A stretch of 64,000 bases of DNA, taken from Dillenia suffruticosa. Its lineage: Eukaryota > Streptophyta > Magnoliopsida > Dilleniales > Dilleniaceae. Shown piece after piece: positions 49,175 through 62,059 of the stretch. A program made the position numbers and the translations under genes. The stretch is from assembly GCA_033439265.1 (NCBI GenBank), contig JAVTVX010000013.1, forward strand, positions 19,758,500-19,822,499, in the 5' to 3' direction. Each line of letters starts with the position of its first letter. The first letter of the stretch is position 1. The notes beneath the pieces are model-generated. The model was not told the DNA's origin and made no database searches. It worked only from the letters and a program-made list of their open reading frames with translations.

Positions 49175-52100
49175 TCAATCCCTAATACAATCTGACTTCC
49201 AATTACAATATCGATGCCAACATCTGCAGTTATCGGTTCTGTCATTATACAAATTAGGGTTGGTGAGTGGAAAAAGAAACCATAGAAAACCTATCATCCC
49301 AGCAACGAATGCCGCGGTCACTACCCCTCAAAATAATGAAGCGCTGGATGAGAAACAAGCAGTGTCTACCAGTGAACATGTATATACACCTAGACGTAAA
49401 ATCAGCTTTAGCTAAGATGTTTTCATGTTCCCAAAATACCTGGTCTCTAGAGAACCCACAATAAGTAATCAAATCCAACATATTGTAGCTTAAGATACAT
49501 ATTTCTTTGTAAGGAATAAATTTTCAAAATTTGCTTATATTTTGAGCTATACACAATCTCTATATAACCTGTAAGTATAGAACTTCTCTTGTGACCTTCA
49601 TATATGAAACTAATCCATATGTTGCACATTAATCAATGGCATAGAAATTACAGACATCAGCACAAACAGGACCAAACGGGCAAGCTCCATAAGCCAAAAG
49701 TGTGCTGCAGAGAGAGAGAGAGGACGCAAGACAAGAAATCAGAAATCAGAAATAGTATGACCAATAATGTTCTGATTGGTTGTTGAATAGAGCCTAGAAA
49801 AGACAATCAATCATGAAAATTTAAATTTTCTAAGTTTTTGTTTCATACATTTTCTTAATCAAAGGAAGTTCACTTGGTATTACTTTTGAGTGCATAAAAG
49901 CATGATACTAACAATCCCACAAGGACTCAATTTTCCTCCCTACTCTTCAGAGACTTTGAATTTATTAAGCACATCTAGAAGTCATTAAAAAAAGATTTGC
50001 GGTCCTCAAGGTGCCATATTGAATGAAAATCCCATGACCAGTTTTAGACTAGCAAGGAGAAAAGTCGTGTTATCACCACTTTGATTATCTACAAATGTTG
50101 ATGTAGATGTAGAAAAACAAATTTTAGGACATCTAAAATGTCTAAAAGTTTATAGAATGAAAGGAACCAATACACGTGGCAAGCAAATTTAATAGAGTAG
50201 AAGTAACAGAGAGAGAAGATATTGCTGAGACACCAGCAACCACAAACAGTTACTATGATGCACATACCTTTTCTCTTAGCAAAAAGCACTGGGAGTCCCA
50301 TGAAATTGCAAAATATGTGAGCCAGTAAAGGAGAAACAAGATGCCCTACAAAATAATAATGATGGAATAGGTTAGCAAAAGTGGAAATGCATTTTAGTGA
50401 CGCTCAACACAAAAATTGAAGCATAGGCAGTTGACACTTGGCCCTTGTCCACACCAAAGTCCGCATTCTGAATGATAATTAGATAAAAGATATGCATCTC
50501 TAAGATTGTGGAGGATGAAAAGATACATGTTTTTCTTTTCAGTTTGTTACATATCTACCAACAAAATGTGTCAAAATCCTTGGAACTTGTAACATAAATT
50601 CTCTGCAAATATAAATGCCAAAAATGCTTTTTTATAGTTGGTGCTAATCAGGTTAGATTGCCTAGGTTTCATATTTTGGAAATAAACTGGCCATGGTTGA
50701 TCCTGAAAAGTGAGACCGAGAGGAGAAAGACTTAAACCCAAAGTGAACATCTTCTGAAGCACCAAAAATAAATGAATAAAGCAATTACTACCAACTATGA
50801 CAAATTTGACGAATCAGTGTATACATCCCAAATAACAAACTAATCTCTTAAATTTCTGTAAAGGGACATCCCATTTTAGCTCGCCCTTTGACGCAGATCC
50901 CTTTACTTTCAGAAGAGCCAGGTTTGCCCACCGTGGTGTCCGAGTACATGAGATTAAAGAAAACTTTAATCATCTTTAAATTTTTTGGGATGAGGCAATC
51001 AGTGCCAGCGTATGGGAATGCTAGGCAACTAAGTTGTTCTACTCCATCTCTTAGAAGAAAAAGAATTAAAACTAGTTAATTGCATGGCCAAAATATCAAA
51101 ATTAGGAAAAGTGGAAAGATGGCAAAAACACCGATCATTTAGGATGTGTTCCGAAATAGGTTAAAACCTTGCAAAATAGATAAGCTACAAACCTATCATT
51201 GATGAACCCAACAGAGGTCTCATTTGAAAAAATGAACAGTAGTCCTTGGATACAGGCAATCAGCAAGGACGATTAAATAGTAGACACTAAAAGTTCCTTA
51301 GACTTCCTATACAAAACCATTTTTTTCAAGTCACAAACCTGTTCGAAGAAAGAGAAAAGATCATTAGTACCAGAGATCACAGTGTATCCAAGCTGAAAAC
51401 CTGACAAGGACAAGTAAAAAACCATCGACCTATTACGAAATTGAAGACAGATGCAATGATGATACTGATCCATCGCCAGCTGGACAACACATTATTTGTG
51501 CCCGCATATAGAAAAGTTAAAAGCAATCATTTCATTCACTTAATACCCCGAATATTTAGTACTTACTATACAGATGCTTGATGAATTCAATTCTCGGTCC
51601 ATCCACTAAGTGAAAATTGAAAGGGGGGGGGGGAGGCATTAAAAGGGAAATCACAAAAAGCAACACAAAAGTTATTTACTCAGCATTAATTTTTAGTTTA
51701 ACTCTCAAAAGTATAAACAGGGAATTAAGGATATTGGTGGGGTATTTGGCAGAAAATTGATGATTATAGATATACATAATACAACAAAACAATTAAGAAG
51801 ACAAAACACATTTAAAGATATTTAAAGGTAACATTATCTGTTTAAGAATACAGAATACAGAACTTATTAGTGATGAGAATTTTCTGTTAAATTCTTAATA
51901 TGCATTGACAAAGCAAGCATGTACACAATCGATAGCTATTTCATACATACAAGAAGTTTGGCAAAATATAAACGAGCATTATGTCACTATCAAATAGTGA
52001 ACAACAGCAGCTAGGACCTTGAAACTAAGTTCTAGACAAAAGGCAGTCAACTATTCCAATCCAAATTGTAGAACGTACCTACATATTAAATCTAAAAACC

Positions 52101-52912
52101 TATATATTTGAACTTTCTGATTGCATCAGTAACTATACTATGATTGCCATCTTTTAGCTACTAGAAAAGGAAGGAGGGGTTATGGTAAATCAAAAAATAT
52201 CCACATTTTGTTTCCCATAATACTGTTAAATGTTGAAACATTATTCTTTTAGAAAAAGTAAAAGGGGAAGGTGTGTCTTCAGATATACGTCAATTTGTGA
52301 TGACTAACCACTACCATAAAACCCTAATTTTTCTCCCAGGTTCTCTCTGAAAACCCTCTCTATTTCAAAGCTTCCTTTTTTTTCTTTTTTCCCCCCTATT
52401 ACATAGTATCCATACCATGGTAGAGTTATAAAAGGAATCTAGAGTCAAGAATCCATTTTATACTGAAGTGCATTAAGTAAACTAGGCCCTGATATTGTGA
52501 ACTAGTTGAAACTGCAAAGCTGAACTGAGATGGGAATTAGGCTAAACAGGACCAAACAGAACGAAACCAAAACAGTAGGACAAAAAGGGACTCGGCAGTG
52601 CTGAGACAGGTCAGGTTTCAATCCAAATCTCAGGTCAGACCATAACAACAACAGCCTGAAAATAATTTTGTGGCAAGATTGTAATTTCTAGATTTCAACA
52701 AAGACCAATGCAGAAATCTGACGATCTAGCTTTTCTTCTTCTATTTCTACCTCTCTGTTCTTTTTCTTTTTTCACAGCTTAAATCAGAGATAGGACTTGT
52801 TGAAACTTGTCACTGTTGATTGAAGATGCCAGTGTTTATTTGTTTTGGGGGGGAGGGGAGTGAATGATTTGAGCAAAAAGTTTGGGTTGCGGAAGACTGA
52901 GAGCCAGATGTC

Positions 52913-53230
52913 GGCTCTGATACCAATTAATATAGAATGACAGTCTAAGAATAGAGAAAGAAGCGGGGAAAGATGAGAGAGATGAAATCAGGGAAGGGGA
53001 AGGGAGAGAGACAAAGTTAGGGAGAGCGCTTATTGGAGTCCACCGATAACTTAGACACCCGGCTCAACTCAACTCATCAAAGAAAATCACAGATACTCCA
53101 CCCTAAAGCCTAAATATATACACAAAACTCAGAAATAAATATCGAAATAATATCATGAGAACGATCTTACAAAAACTAAATAATAAAAACTATTCTAAAA
53201 CCCTAAATGTTTAACTTCTAATATTCTGCA
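52913..53230 (-). mobile_element. Copia-like LTR relic with primer-binding site
   Basis: GGCTCTGATACCA at 52913-52925 is, on the minus strand, TGGTATCAGAGCC. This is the initiator-Met tRNA primer-binding site that follows a 5' LTR in many plant retrotransposons. The LTR would lie at about 52930-53230, and the sequence to its left would be the leader of the element. The LTR terminus is decayed and no gag or pol was recognised. Confidence 0.6.
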
Positions 53231-54937
53231 TCAAAAAGAGTTCACTCTCACTTCATCTTTGTCATTTACAGAGGGAAGCCCTATTTTAGCTCTTTTCTTT
53301 TGTGTTTTTTCCTCCTTTGAGTAGCTTGGGTGGAAGTTGGTGTGTTCTTCTCGGCTGATTCTTACCTCCTATCACCCCATCAGGCAAGCAGGAAAGGACA
53401 GGTCCTCAAGCCTCCATCAGGGGGGAAATAAGAAAAAGCTTCCATCCAAAATCTGGGTATGGGACACAGTTTGATAAAGGTGTTCATATCTCAATAGGGC
53501 AAGAAGGAATGGGGTCACCCCATCCCAAACCAACCCATTGTAGTTCCTACTCCTGATGTACCGATTAGAATTCGAATGGAAGTGAAGCAAGCTTAGTAGC
53601 CTCAATATGGCAGGATGTTTATTGGAACCCTTCTAATACCAAAACAAACTTTGGTTGCCCAGAAAGCTAGAGAAGGCCAGACGTTATTACAGATTGTGGA
53701 TGTCTCAAGCTCATTCATCAAGAAGGCTTCACTTGAAAATAAGTTTATTGATTTTCTTGAGGGTCTCTAGTTTATTTCCAACAATTATATCGGAAGAAAA
53801 CAAATGAAAAAAGTGAGAATTCACAAGAAAAACTGGTAGGAAGTTCTGTCATGTTATGGGCTTCTAACATTTTAAATGATGGAATAAAAAATAGTTAAAT
53901 TAGACAAAAGATAATATGTTTGTTTCTGTTGATTAATGATATGTTTAAATTAAGGCCCTCTAACATCAGAAAAGGGGATGTTATGAATCATTTAATTAAT
54001 TTTGCTGAGCTAAATGGGTGGAGAAGGATACTGGAGTAATTACTCTCTCTAATGCAGCACACGTTATAATAATATATTTATTGTGTAGAGAATTTAGAAT
54101 ATTTTTAGATGTTTAGGTTATTCAGATTTGTTGTTTCTATGAGTTTAGAATTGTAGCTTAATTTCAGGAAAAAATACCCCAAAAAAAAAAAGAATAATTT
54201 CAGGAAAAAATACCCCAAAACACGTTATAAAAAATACCGTGTTTTAAAACCTACACTTAAATAGCTCGATTTTGTTAATACTTATAAGTTAGTGTCTTAA
54301 ATAAGTGGATTTCATAAGTCTTAGATTCGGGGTTTAAGCCTGGTATTTAAGATAAACAATTGCATAATTTCACTTTTTCTTTACTCCGTTAATTTGTAAA
54401 TAGAAGGAAAATGCGGCATAGATTTTGTAGTTAGACCTTGATTTTCTTTCTATAGTTGTATTACAGCACGAAGTAATTATTTACGCACTAAGGCTATACA
54501 ATTTTTTTTTTTTTTTTTTGAAATAATGAACTAATTATTGATATCTGTCTTGGTCAAAATCTCTCTTCCCTCTTCGCTCTTTTTCACTCTTCCACCGTGT
54601 TCTATTTCTCTCTGTCTGCTCTTCTTCCTATTCTTTACTACATCATGCATCTATCGGCCTAAACACCAGATTCCTTTAAGCTTTCAGGTCAAATACTGTC
54701 CAATGTTACATACACCAGAGATATTCAAATAATCCTAGTTTATTCATGAACTTTGAAACAAAAGTAGCATCCTTTGTCAAAAATGCTGAAATACGTGATC
54801 CACTATTTATTCAAATGGATAAAGATTGTTGCACCTTTTAAGAACCAAATGGGCAAGGGATAATGTCTTCAACAAAATGGACAATGCCGTGCAAATATAT
54901 AGAACAAACAACTAGAAGGAGACCAAGCAGCACAGAC
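53231..54937. other. Intron sequence of the RCE1 pseudogene
   Basis: No exon was recognised. The phrase TTTCAGGAAAAAATACCCC is doubled near 54160 and 54200. The open frames at 53417-53605 and 54538-54732 have no family signature. Confidence 0.35.
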
Positions 54938-55129
54938 CTACAACCAAGAAAGCTTTGAGCAAGCTACAACTTTACTGGTGGTAGTACTCCCACAGATGGT
55001 TCAAATGAGCCGCAAAGTAATCACAAGCAAAAGAAAGAGTAGATTGAGGTTCACGTCTTAAGAAACCATTAAGAGAGAGCCAAATTAGCAAATGATGGAG
55101 TAAAACCAGAGGAAGAATGAAAAAACGTA

Positions 55130-55373
55130 CTCCCTCTCGAGCCATTTTACGCAACAAATTTTTCACTTTTGTCCCGGAATAAGTGTCAATGTTTTCACAG
55201 TTAACATTATAAACAAATGGCTTTACTACTTCACCCATAAAAATTACATGAAACACTTGGTTCAGGAAACTTTTGGAAGATAATAAATTTTGACAAATAA
55301 AGTCAAAGCATTTGATGTTTTTCTTAATAAATGCGTTTGAGTATCTTTGTCACTTAAAATGGTACTGAGGGAA
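55130..55373. mobile_element. Stowaway MITE in the RCE1 pseudogene
   Basis: The 244-bp element has inverted ends CTCCCTCTCGAGCCATTTTA and the complement of TAAAATGGTACTGAGGGAA. It is flanked by TA at 55128-55129 and 55374-55375, and lies in the intron after the catalytic exon. The open frame 54972-55256 runs through it and is not a protein. Confidence 0.75.
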
Positions 55374-55930
55374 TAATGAAAAAGGAGAGGAAAATAGTGA
55401 ATGTTAAATGAATAGACTAGACCAAAATAAAGATCCCAATCGGTATAGGGGAAAAATGGACTGCCAAATACTCGGGGAGGGCAAAAAATAAAACCCGTTG
55501 AAAAGCTTCTGCATTTCTTCCACAATTCATTCTTGCAATTGCAAAGTTCAATTAGGTTACTGTGTAAAGTGCGTCATACCAGTTAAACACAATATTACGC
55601 AACGAAGAAGACTCTGTATCACCGGCAAATGGCTTCAAGATAAGTACAATTAACTCAACCTTAAAACCTAAGTCCATATTTCAAATTAATTGAGCATGAC
55701 CATATACATCCGGTCCCCTTCCATTTTGGTTATAATAATTTAGATTATGATAACCAGCATTTTCTCTACCTCATTCAGATCAAAGGGAACTTCAGGCAAT
55801 ATATTACTTTCTCAGATATTATATTAAGTGATGAATATAATCCCTCCTCGTTCAGTTTTTTATTAGGCACCAATTTTCACTATCCTTTCATTTGGATTAT
55901 ACTTTGTCTGAGGTCAAACTGAATAAATGC

Positions 55931-57010
55931 GCTTGCAGGAACATGCTGATGCCAACAACAAAATGAGTAGCCAATGAAAGGAGAACTGACACCCTATAAG
56001 CACAAGCTTAATCTGTGACAGTATCTACAGCTATCTAAGTCTAAGATATGGTGTAAGTCATGTTGCCAAAGCAATGACGGCAACCAACAGTGTGCCACTT
56101 GTACAGCTCAACCCAATTGTCATATGTGCAGCTAGTTCAGACCAGCTTTTTGAGTTTTTCAGTCTTTTCCATTTAACTAGTTACAAATCACAATGGAAGA
56201 ATAGAGATTTGTGTCTGTAACAGCAAAATCAGAAGCAGTTACTCCCCATAGGAAGAAATTGCTAACGGGAAATAATAGAACACAATCATATTACTCTGCC
56301 AGTTGTAAAGCCAAAGGATTCTACTTCTCTATTTATATAATTACTGATTCATCACTTGCCTGCTCTCATCATTTAAAACAATTTGCAAAGAGCACATACC
56401 GAGGAATTTCTGGATACGTCCTACTTTCATTCAACACTGATTACAATCAAAAGTAGTTGCAAATACTTCTGAGAATAAGTCTTATCGACTTACCGAAGCT
56501 GAAGAAAACAGGGCACAGAAAATAGCGCATACTGAATAAACAGACTTGCAAAAGAGCAGCTCTTCAGTAAGTGGTGCCTGTTTAACCAAAAAAATAAAAA
56601 TAAAAAGAGAGAAAGAAAACAATAAATAAATAAATAAAAATAATAATGGCGCATACTGAATAAGCAGACTTGCAGGAACTGTCAATGCTGATTCCGACGA
56701 CAAAATGAGTAGCTAATGAAAGGAGAACTGACGACCTACAAGCACAAGTTTAATCTATGACGGCATTCCATAGCTATCTAAGTTTAAGTTGTGGTGTTTG
56801 TCATGTTGCCAAAGCAATGATGGCAAACAACAGGGTGCCACTTGTACAGCTCAACCCAATGGAGTCATGTGCAGCTTGTTCAGGCCAGCTTTTTGAATTT
56901 TTCAGTCTTTTCCATTTAACTAGTTACGGATCACAATGGAAGAATAGAGATGCAGTGACTGTAATAGCAAAATCAGAAGTAGTTGCTCCCCATTGGAAGA
57001 AATTGCTATA
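55931..57010. repeat. Direct duplication of about 340 bp, offset 737 bp
   Basis: 55931-56266 and 56668-57010 are about 85-90% alike by eye (for example CTTTTCCATTTAACTAGTTAC in both). The catalytic exon of the RCE1 pseudogene lies between the copies. On the minus strand each copy has AG followed by a stretch that in copy 1 reads GVSVLLSLATHFVVG, weakly like the RCE1 segment GVVYPLLLTSLVYAG. It may be a duplicated RCE1 exon. Confidence 0.6.
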
Positions 57011-58375
57011 ACACGAATTGGGGGTTATAATCTGCAGTACGAAAGAGAATGGCATTGAACAACTTGGTTAAGAAAACAGTTTTAGTGAAACTAGAAGCAT
57101 GGTATAACTTTTAGAAGCTATAAATCCTTGCAGATGTGCTTTTCAGATGAAATGATATGCATAATTAGCTTACCTAAACTTGCATGATGCTTAGCATGTC
57201 ACCAAAACCTAGATTCTAAAATCCATATGGCATTTTGATATGCACTAAAATATTATTGAAAAAAATTATTTCAAAAAGTGAATATCAGTGAAAAGTGATT
57301 TCTTAGAAAAATGTTTAAAAATTAGTAACAAGAAAATATTCTAGAAGAAATAACAGTTTCCTTATTTTAATTGATTGCAATCTTTTTAATTAATAGTTAT
57401 CTTAGTTTTAGAAAATCATCATATTATGAATGATTATTGAAATTTATTTTTAATAAAAATTATATTTTATTATAAATCCTATTTTTTTCAACTTAAAGGG
57501 GATACGATGAATAAAGAAAAAAGTCTAAATTCTCGTAAAAGTAGTGCGATAGAAAACTTATCGGGGAGTAAGTTTTCAACCGTCAAATCCTAGGGTAAGA
57601 GAGGGAAAAATCTAATAAGGAAGAAAGGTGTCAATCAACAAGATCCTGTATCAGTATCCCTATCATATTTGGAGAAGGATTTTGGTTGGGGGATGTCCTA
57701 TCTGTAGTGTAGTATAAGTACATTGGACCATTACACAATTCCATGGAGACATACATTTGTAATTTAGAAGGTCTAGGAGGCCTCCATTTATAACCTTCGC
57801 ATCTGTGGGTCAAAATTCCACTGGAACACAATCACATCAGTCATAAGAACATAAATGGGACCTTTATTTCTGCAAGAATTTAAGATTTTGTTAGCGGTAA
57901 CACTGGAATTTTCTTTTATGTAAATAGTAGCCGGTTACATATTTAGAATTGGAACTCATGCGTAGAGCTGCAACTGTCCACACACTTCTTTTGCATCAAT
58001 AACAGCCAAAAAGGTTAGACGTCATGAAAATGCAAGAGCTCAAAATAGTTGGTGAGACCCAACCGTTACAATGCTTACAAACTCTAGCACAACTTTCGAG
58101 AGTAGTTCTAATCTCCTTAAGACAATTAAACCTCAGACTACGCTCTCCACATGCTCGAGAAGTTCATTTAAACCTCCAAGACAACCACCATGACTTTTAT
58201 TTCCATCTTTTTGGGACAAGAGCCCCACATATAACTTGTAGGCAGAAGTTAAACATTATCCTATCTAAAGACAGCCGGTGAGTCAATAAAATACTATTTT
58301 CTGTGCATCCATGTGTTTCCAGAAAGATTACTATCCTTCAAAGATTGTAATTTATGCATACAATTCAAATATGCA
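57011..58375. other. Intergenic sequence, no gene seen
   Basis: The missing 5' exons of the RCE1 gene should lie here but none were recognised. The frames at 57631-57831 and 58024-58281 have no signature. Confidence 0.4.
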
Positions 58376-58500
58376 CATAAGAATGAGGCATGTTCAGATC
58401 ATGGTGCATAAGAATGAGGCATGTTCAGATCATGGTGCATCTTTGTACAAACAAACAAATAACAACAACAGTAACAACAGTAACAACAATAACAACAAAC
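58376..58500. repeat. 31-bp perfect doublet and (AAC)n tract
   Basis: A 31-bp unit containing GAATGAGGCATGTTCAGATC is present twice without change (58376-58437). It is followed by a degenerate AAC/AAT microsatellite at about 58452-58500. Confidence 0.85.
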
Positions 58501-58559
58501 TAAAACTTATTCTCAAATTTTGGGGTAAACTAAAAAAAAAGTACTGATTTAATTGATAC

Positions 58560-61500
58560 GAATTCTCTTATACCACTCATTTCTATTGAAAACCATTTTC
58601 TCAATTAAATGTTTAACTATCATATTTTTATTGATAATTTGTATCTAAATTTTCAACGATTAAGTTTTACGTTTTACTAAATCTCTTATATTTAAGTTTT
58701 CGGTCTCTTAATTGATGCATTTTTTTGTTTTCATTACACATGTGCAAATCACCTTAAATGATATTTTCACATTTTATTCATAATGGAATTAAATTCCAAC
58801 TTATTATCTAACTCTTCATTTCTAATTCTATTTTTTTTTTAATTTTGCTACAAATCCATTTAAACATTTTCATTTCAATTATAACAATTTTATATTTTTG
58901 TTATTATTTAATGACCCGACACTCAATGTCATACAATAATGCAGGTCTTACTGTAATTCTATAGAACTTTTCCTTTGAATACAATTGTATCTTACGATCG
59001 CAAAAAACTCCAGATGTTTTTCTCCATTTCATCCAACCCGTTTGAATTCTATGATTCACATACTCATCTATATTGTTATCGCTCTGAATGATAAAACTAA
59101 GATATCTCAAACGTTTACTTTTTAGTATATCTTTTCATTCTAATATAATCGTTTCTTCACTATTCTAATAATCGTTACTAAGTTACGTCTTATGTACTCA
59201 ATTTTTAATCTGCTCAATCTAAATCTTATGAATTCTAGTGTATCTCTCCATAAATCTATTTTAACGCTAGTTCTCTCTCTAATTTTATTGATCAATACTA
59301 TATCATCTACAAACAGTATACACCATATTATTTTATTTTAGATATTTTTGATAATTTTATCTATCAATATTACAAAAAAAATGACACTTAATACCAAAAC
59401 TTGATAAAATCCAATGTTAATAGGAAAACTATCGGCCATCTCACTAAGTTTACGTCTTATATACTCAGTTTTTAATTTACTCAATCTAAATCTTATGAAT
59501 TTTAATATCTCTCTATAAATCTAATTTAACACTAATTCATTCTCTAATTTTATCGACCAACATTATATCATTTGTAAACAGTATACATCATGTTATTTTA
59601 TTTTAAATATTTTTTGTGATTCCATCTATCAATATTACAAAAAGAGTGCCACTTAATACTGAAATTTGATGAAATCCAATGTTAATAGGAAAGCTATTGG
59701 TCAAATCCTCGTAAATTCTTACATACAGATCTCTCATACATATATTTAATAAGATTAATATATTTCAAAAAAATTTCTTTTTTTCAACAACGCCTATTGC
59801 ACTACATTTCTAGAAATTCTATCATATGTTTTTTCTAGATAATGAATATCATATACAAATCTTTCTTTTATACTCTAAATATTTTCATCAAATGTCTTAA
59901 CAAATAAATTATTTCGATGGTGGACCTATCGTAAATCCAAATTGATTTTGAGAAACACTAATCTCTAGTCTCAATTTATACTCTATCAATCTCTCTCATA
60001 ATTTCAGTGTGACTCATAAGTTTAATTATCTTATAATTGGAATAATTTTATATCTCCTTTATTCTTATATATAAGTATACTATTTCTCTCCATATTTGAA
60101 GCATTTTCTTAATTTCTCAAATTTTGTTAAAAAAATCCATTAAAATTACTATATAAAATTCACTAAAATATTTTCATACCTCAATAGAAAATATGAACGC
60201 TATTAGTTCCTATAGTTTTATTATTTTCATTATGTTTAAAGTTTTCTTAATTTTATAGGAACGAATTTTACATTTAAAATATTTATTAATCTCTTTTACA
60301 GGTATCACGATATTTTATATGTTTCTTATTCTCTCAACATTAAGAGATTATTAAAATAATCCATCCAACACTTTCTTATATTCTCATTTTTTATAAATAT
60401 AGTACTGATTTCACTTTTAATACACTTAATACTATTTAGATCTTTTCCTCTTTCTATCCTTTAATTTGACAATTCTTTAAACATCTTTTTCTCACTCTTT
60501 AGTTTGTAGTTTCTTATATAATTCGTCGTACACTTTACTATTTGATTCGTAAATAATTTTTTTAACTATTTTTTTGTATTTTTATATTTTTCATATGTAT
60601 TACTATTTTTATTACTTTTAAGATCCCTATAACACTCTCGTCTCACTTTTTAGTTTTCAATCTCTTATATAATTTGTCATATACTTTACTCTTTGATTCG
60701 TAAATAATTTTTTTCAACTCTTTATTTTGTTTACACTTTTATATTTTTCATGTATATCGCTATTTCTTTTACTTTTAATATCATTATAACACTCTCATTT
60801 GATTCAAATAACAATCTGTATTTTTTAATTCCACCAGAACTCCTTGCCTATTGAAGTCTAACATTTAAATACGCCTAAAATCTTTCTACCTATACTCTTA
60901 ATATTATTATATATCTTTTTCCACATTATTTCTAAATCATTGTTAGTAGACCAAAATGGAACTTGAATTAATTTGTTTTTAAAAATTGTCTCTTTTTCTT
61001 CTTTCAGATTTCAATACTTAATTTTTGACTACACAAATGGATGATAGTTCTTTTGTTTTTTAGGTATATGTACATCTAAAACTAAAAGTATATATTGAGT
61101 TGCTATACTCTCTTCCGATATAACTTTATAATTTTTACAAGTCATTCTATCACCTCTCCTGGTGAGGAAGAAATTTATCTGGCTGACATTCAACCCACTT
61201 CTATATGTGAGTATGTGCGATTCTTTTTTCTTGAAAATATTTATAAGTATCAAATCGAATGGTAAGATAAACTCTAAAATGATACCTCACATCTCATTCA
61301 TACTACCAAAGCTAAATTTTCATGTGCGGTTTCAAATCCCTTACTCCGTTCTACATGTCCATTTAGATCTTCTCAAATAAATAATTTCTTTCCACTATGT
61401 ATGATTTGTATAAATTAATCTAAATTCACTCAAAATTGTTTTTTATTAATCTTATTTATACCTATTTAGGACGCATACACATAAACTATATTAATTACGT

Positions 61501-61640
61501 TTTCTCCATTAATTAATTTGACAAATATAATTCTATCTCTTACTCTTTATCTCTACTACTTTCTCTTGTAAGTTCTTATATACAATTATTTCTATCACAT
61601 TTTTAATCATATCTCTACTTGTATCCTAAAACTTATAATC
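58560..61640 (-). mobile_element. Degenerate RTE-type LINE
   Basis: Reading the minus strand in order: endonuclease segments (about 61440-61590, RVRDRIIFVKL and NIVYVYAS; about 61150-61250, SQINFFLTRRGDRMTCKNYK), reverse-transcriptase pieces including a decayed ADD motif (FVDDIVLI near 59300), then RYLSFIIQSDNNIDEYVNHR and GWMKWRKTSGVFCDRKIQL (58960-59110), and finally the C-terminal RTE tail to about 58560. Many stops and frameshifts are present, so the copy is dead. The order and spacing fit a nearly full-length plant RTE/BovB-like element. It contains an internal duplication (see 59180-59700). Confidence 0.8.
59180..59700. repeat. 265-bp tandem duplication inside the LINE
   Basis: The block from ACTAAG-TTACGTCTTAT to CCAATGTTAATAGGAAA occurs at about 59176-59430 and again at about 59443-59695, offset 265-267 bp. 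Both copies carry the reverse-transcriptase ADD region. The duplication is within an already dead element. Confidence 0.75.
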
Positions 61641-62059
61641 ATAAAATTTTATGTTTTAGTCTTCTTTATCACTTAGTTTTTTGGAAACACATAATATTAA
61701 TTTTTTATATCTTCATTTATTATTATTTTTTTAATTTTTCTTTTTCTTTTTCTTTTTCTTTTAGTTTTATTTTATTTTATTTATATATTTATAAATATTT
61801 ATATATTTTTTATTTTTATTTTATTTTTGGTTTCATTTTTTTCTCTATCTTTTTCAAATTTATTTATCAAATGGCGGATCACAAATATTGAAAATTAAGG
61901 TTCAGTTTGTTATTGTTGTTGCTGTATCTATTCATTATTTCTTCTCTCTCTCCTAATTTGCCTGTAAGGATCCTATATTCTAATTGGTTAGGCGAATCCT
62001 ATTTTTATGTAATAAGTTATTTACTCGCACCCTATGATCCCTTACTAACTTATCACTAA
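61641..62059. other. T-rich low-complexity spacer
   Basis: Poly-T with TTTTTC and TATTTT repeats (61680-61870), then unremarkable sequence. It may be the degraded 5' end of the LINE. No gene was seen. Confidence 0.4.

Larger units (their letters stand above)
49175..56577 (-). pseudogene. RCE1: CAAX prenyl protease 2 (RCE1/FACE2), decayed
   Basis: RCE1 is an ER-membrane glutamate protease that removes the last three residues of prenylated CAAX proteins. Exons recognised: 56494-56577 (APLTEELLF, catalytic Glu-Glu), 54938-55009 (HLNHL), 51339-51400 (FQLGYTV), 50268-50345 (LAHIFCNFMGLPVLFAKRK) and 49175-49326 (VVTAAF...FPLTNPNLYND, then CRCWHRYCNW). Phases between exons are the family's. Lesions: the catalytic exon lacks about 28 bp after EELLF, the acceptor of the second exon reads GG instead of AG (55010-55011), a TAA lies at 54972-54974, and the third exon is 62 bp instead of 63. 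The N-terminal half was not found, apart from possible exon relics near 55.99 and 56.7 kb. The last two exons remain open. Introns contain a MITE and a copia LTR relic. Confidence 0.85.

Noticed and set aside
49254-49481. 75-codon minus-strand frame covering the last RCE1 exon
   Set aside because: Wrong frame. The RCE1 frame, offset by one base, gives the family C-terminus and joins in phase with the preceding exon.
54972-55256. 94-codon open frame on the minus strand
   Set aside because: It joins a Stowaway MITE, intron sequence and the HLNHL exon of the RCE1 pseudogene. It is not a protein in its own right.
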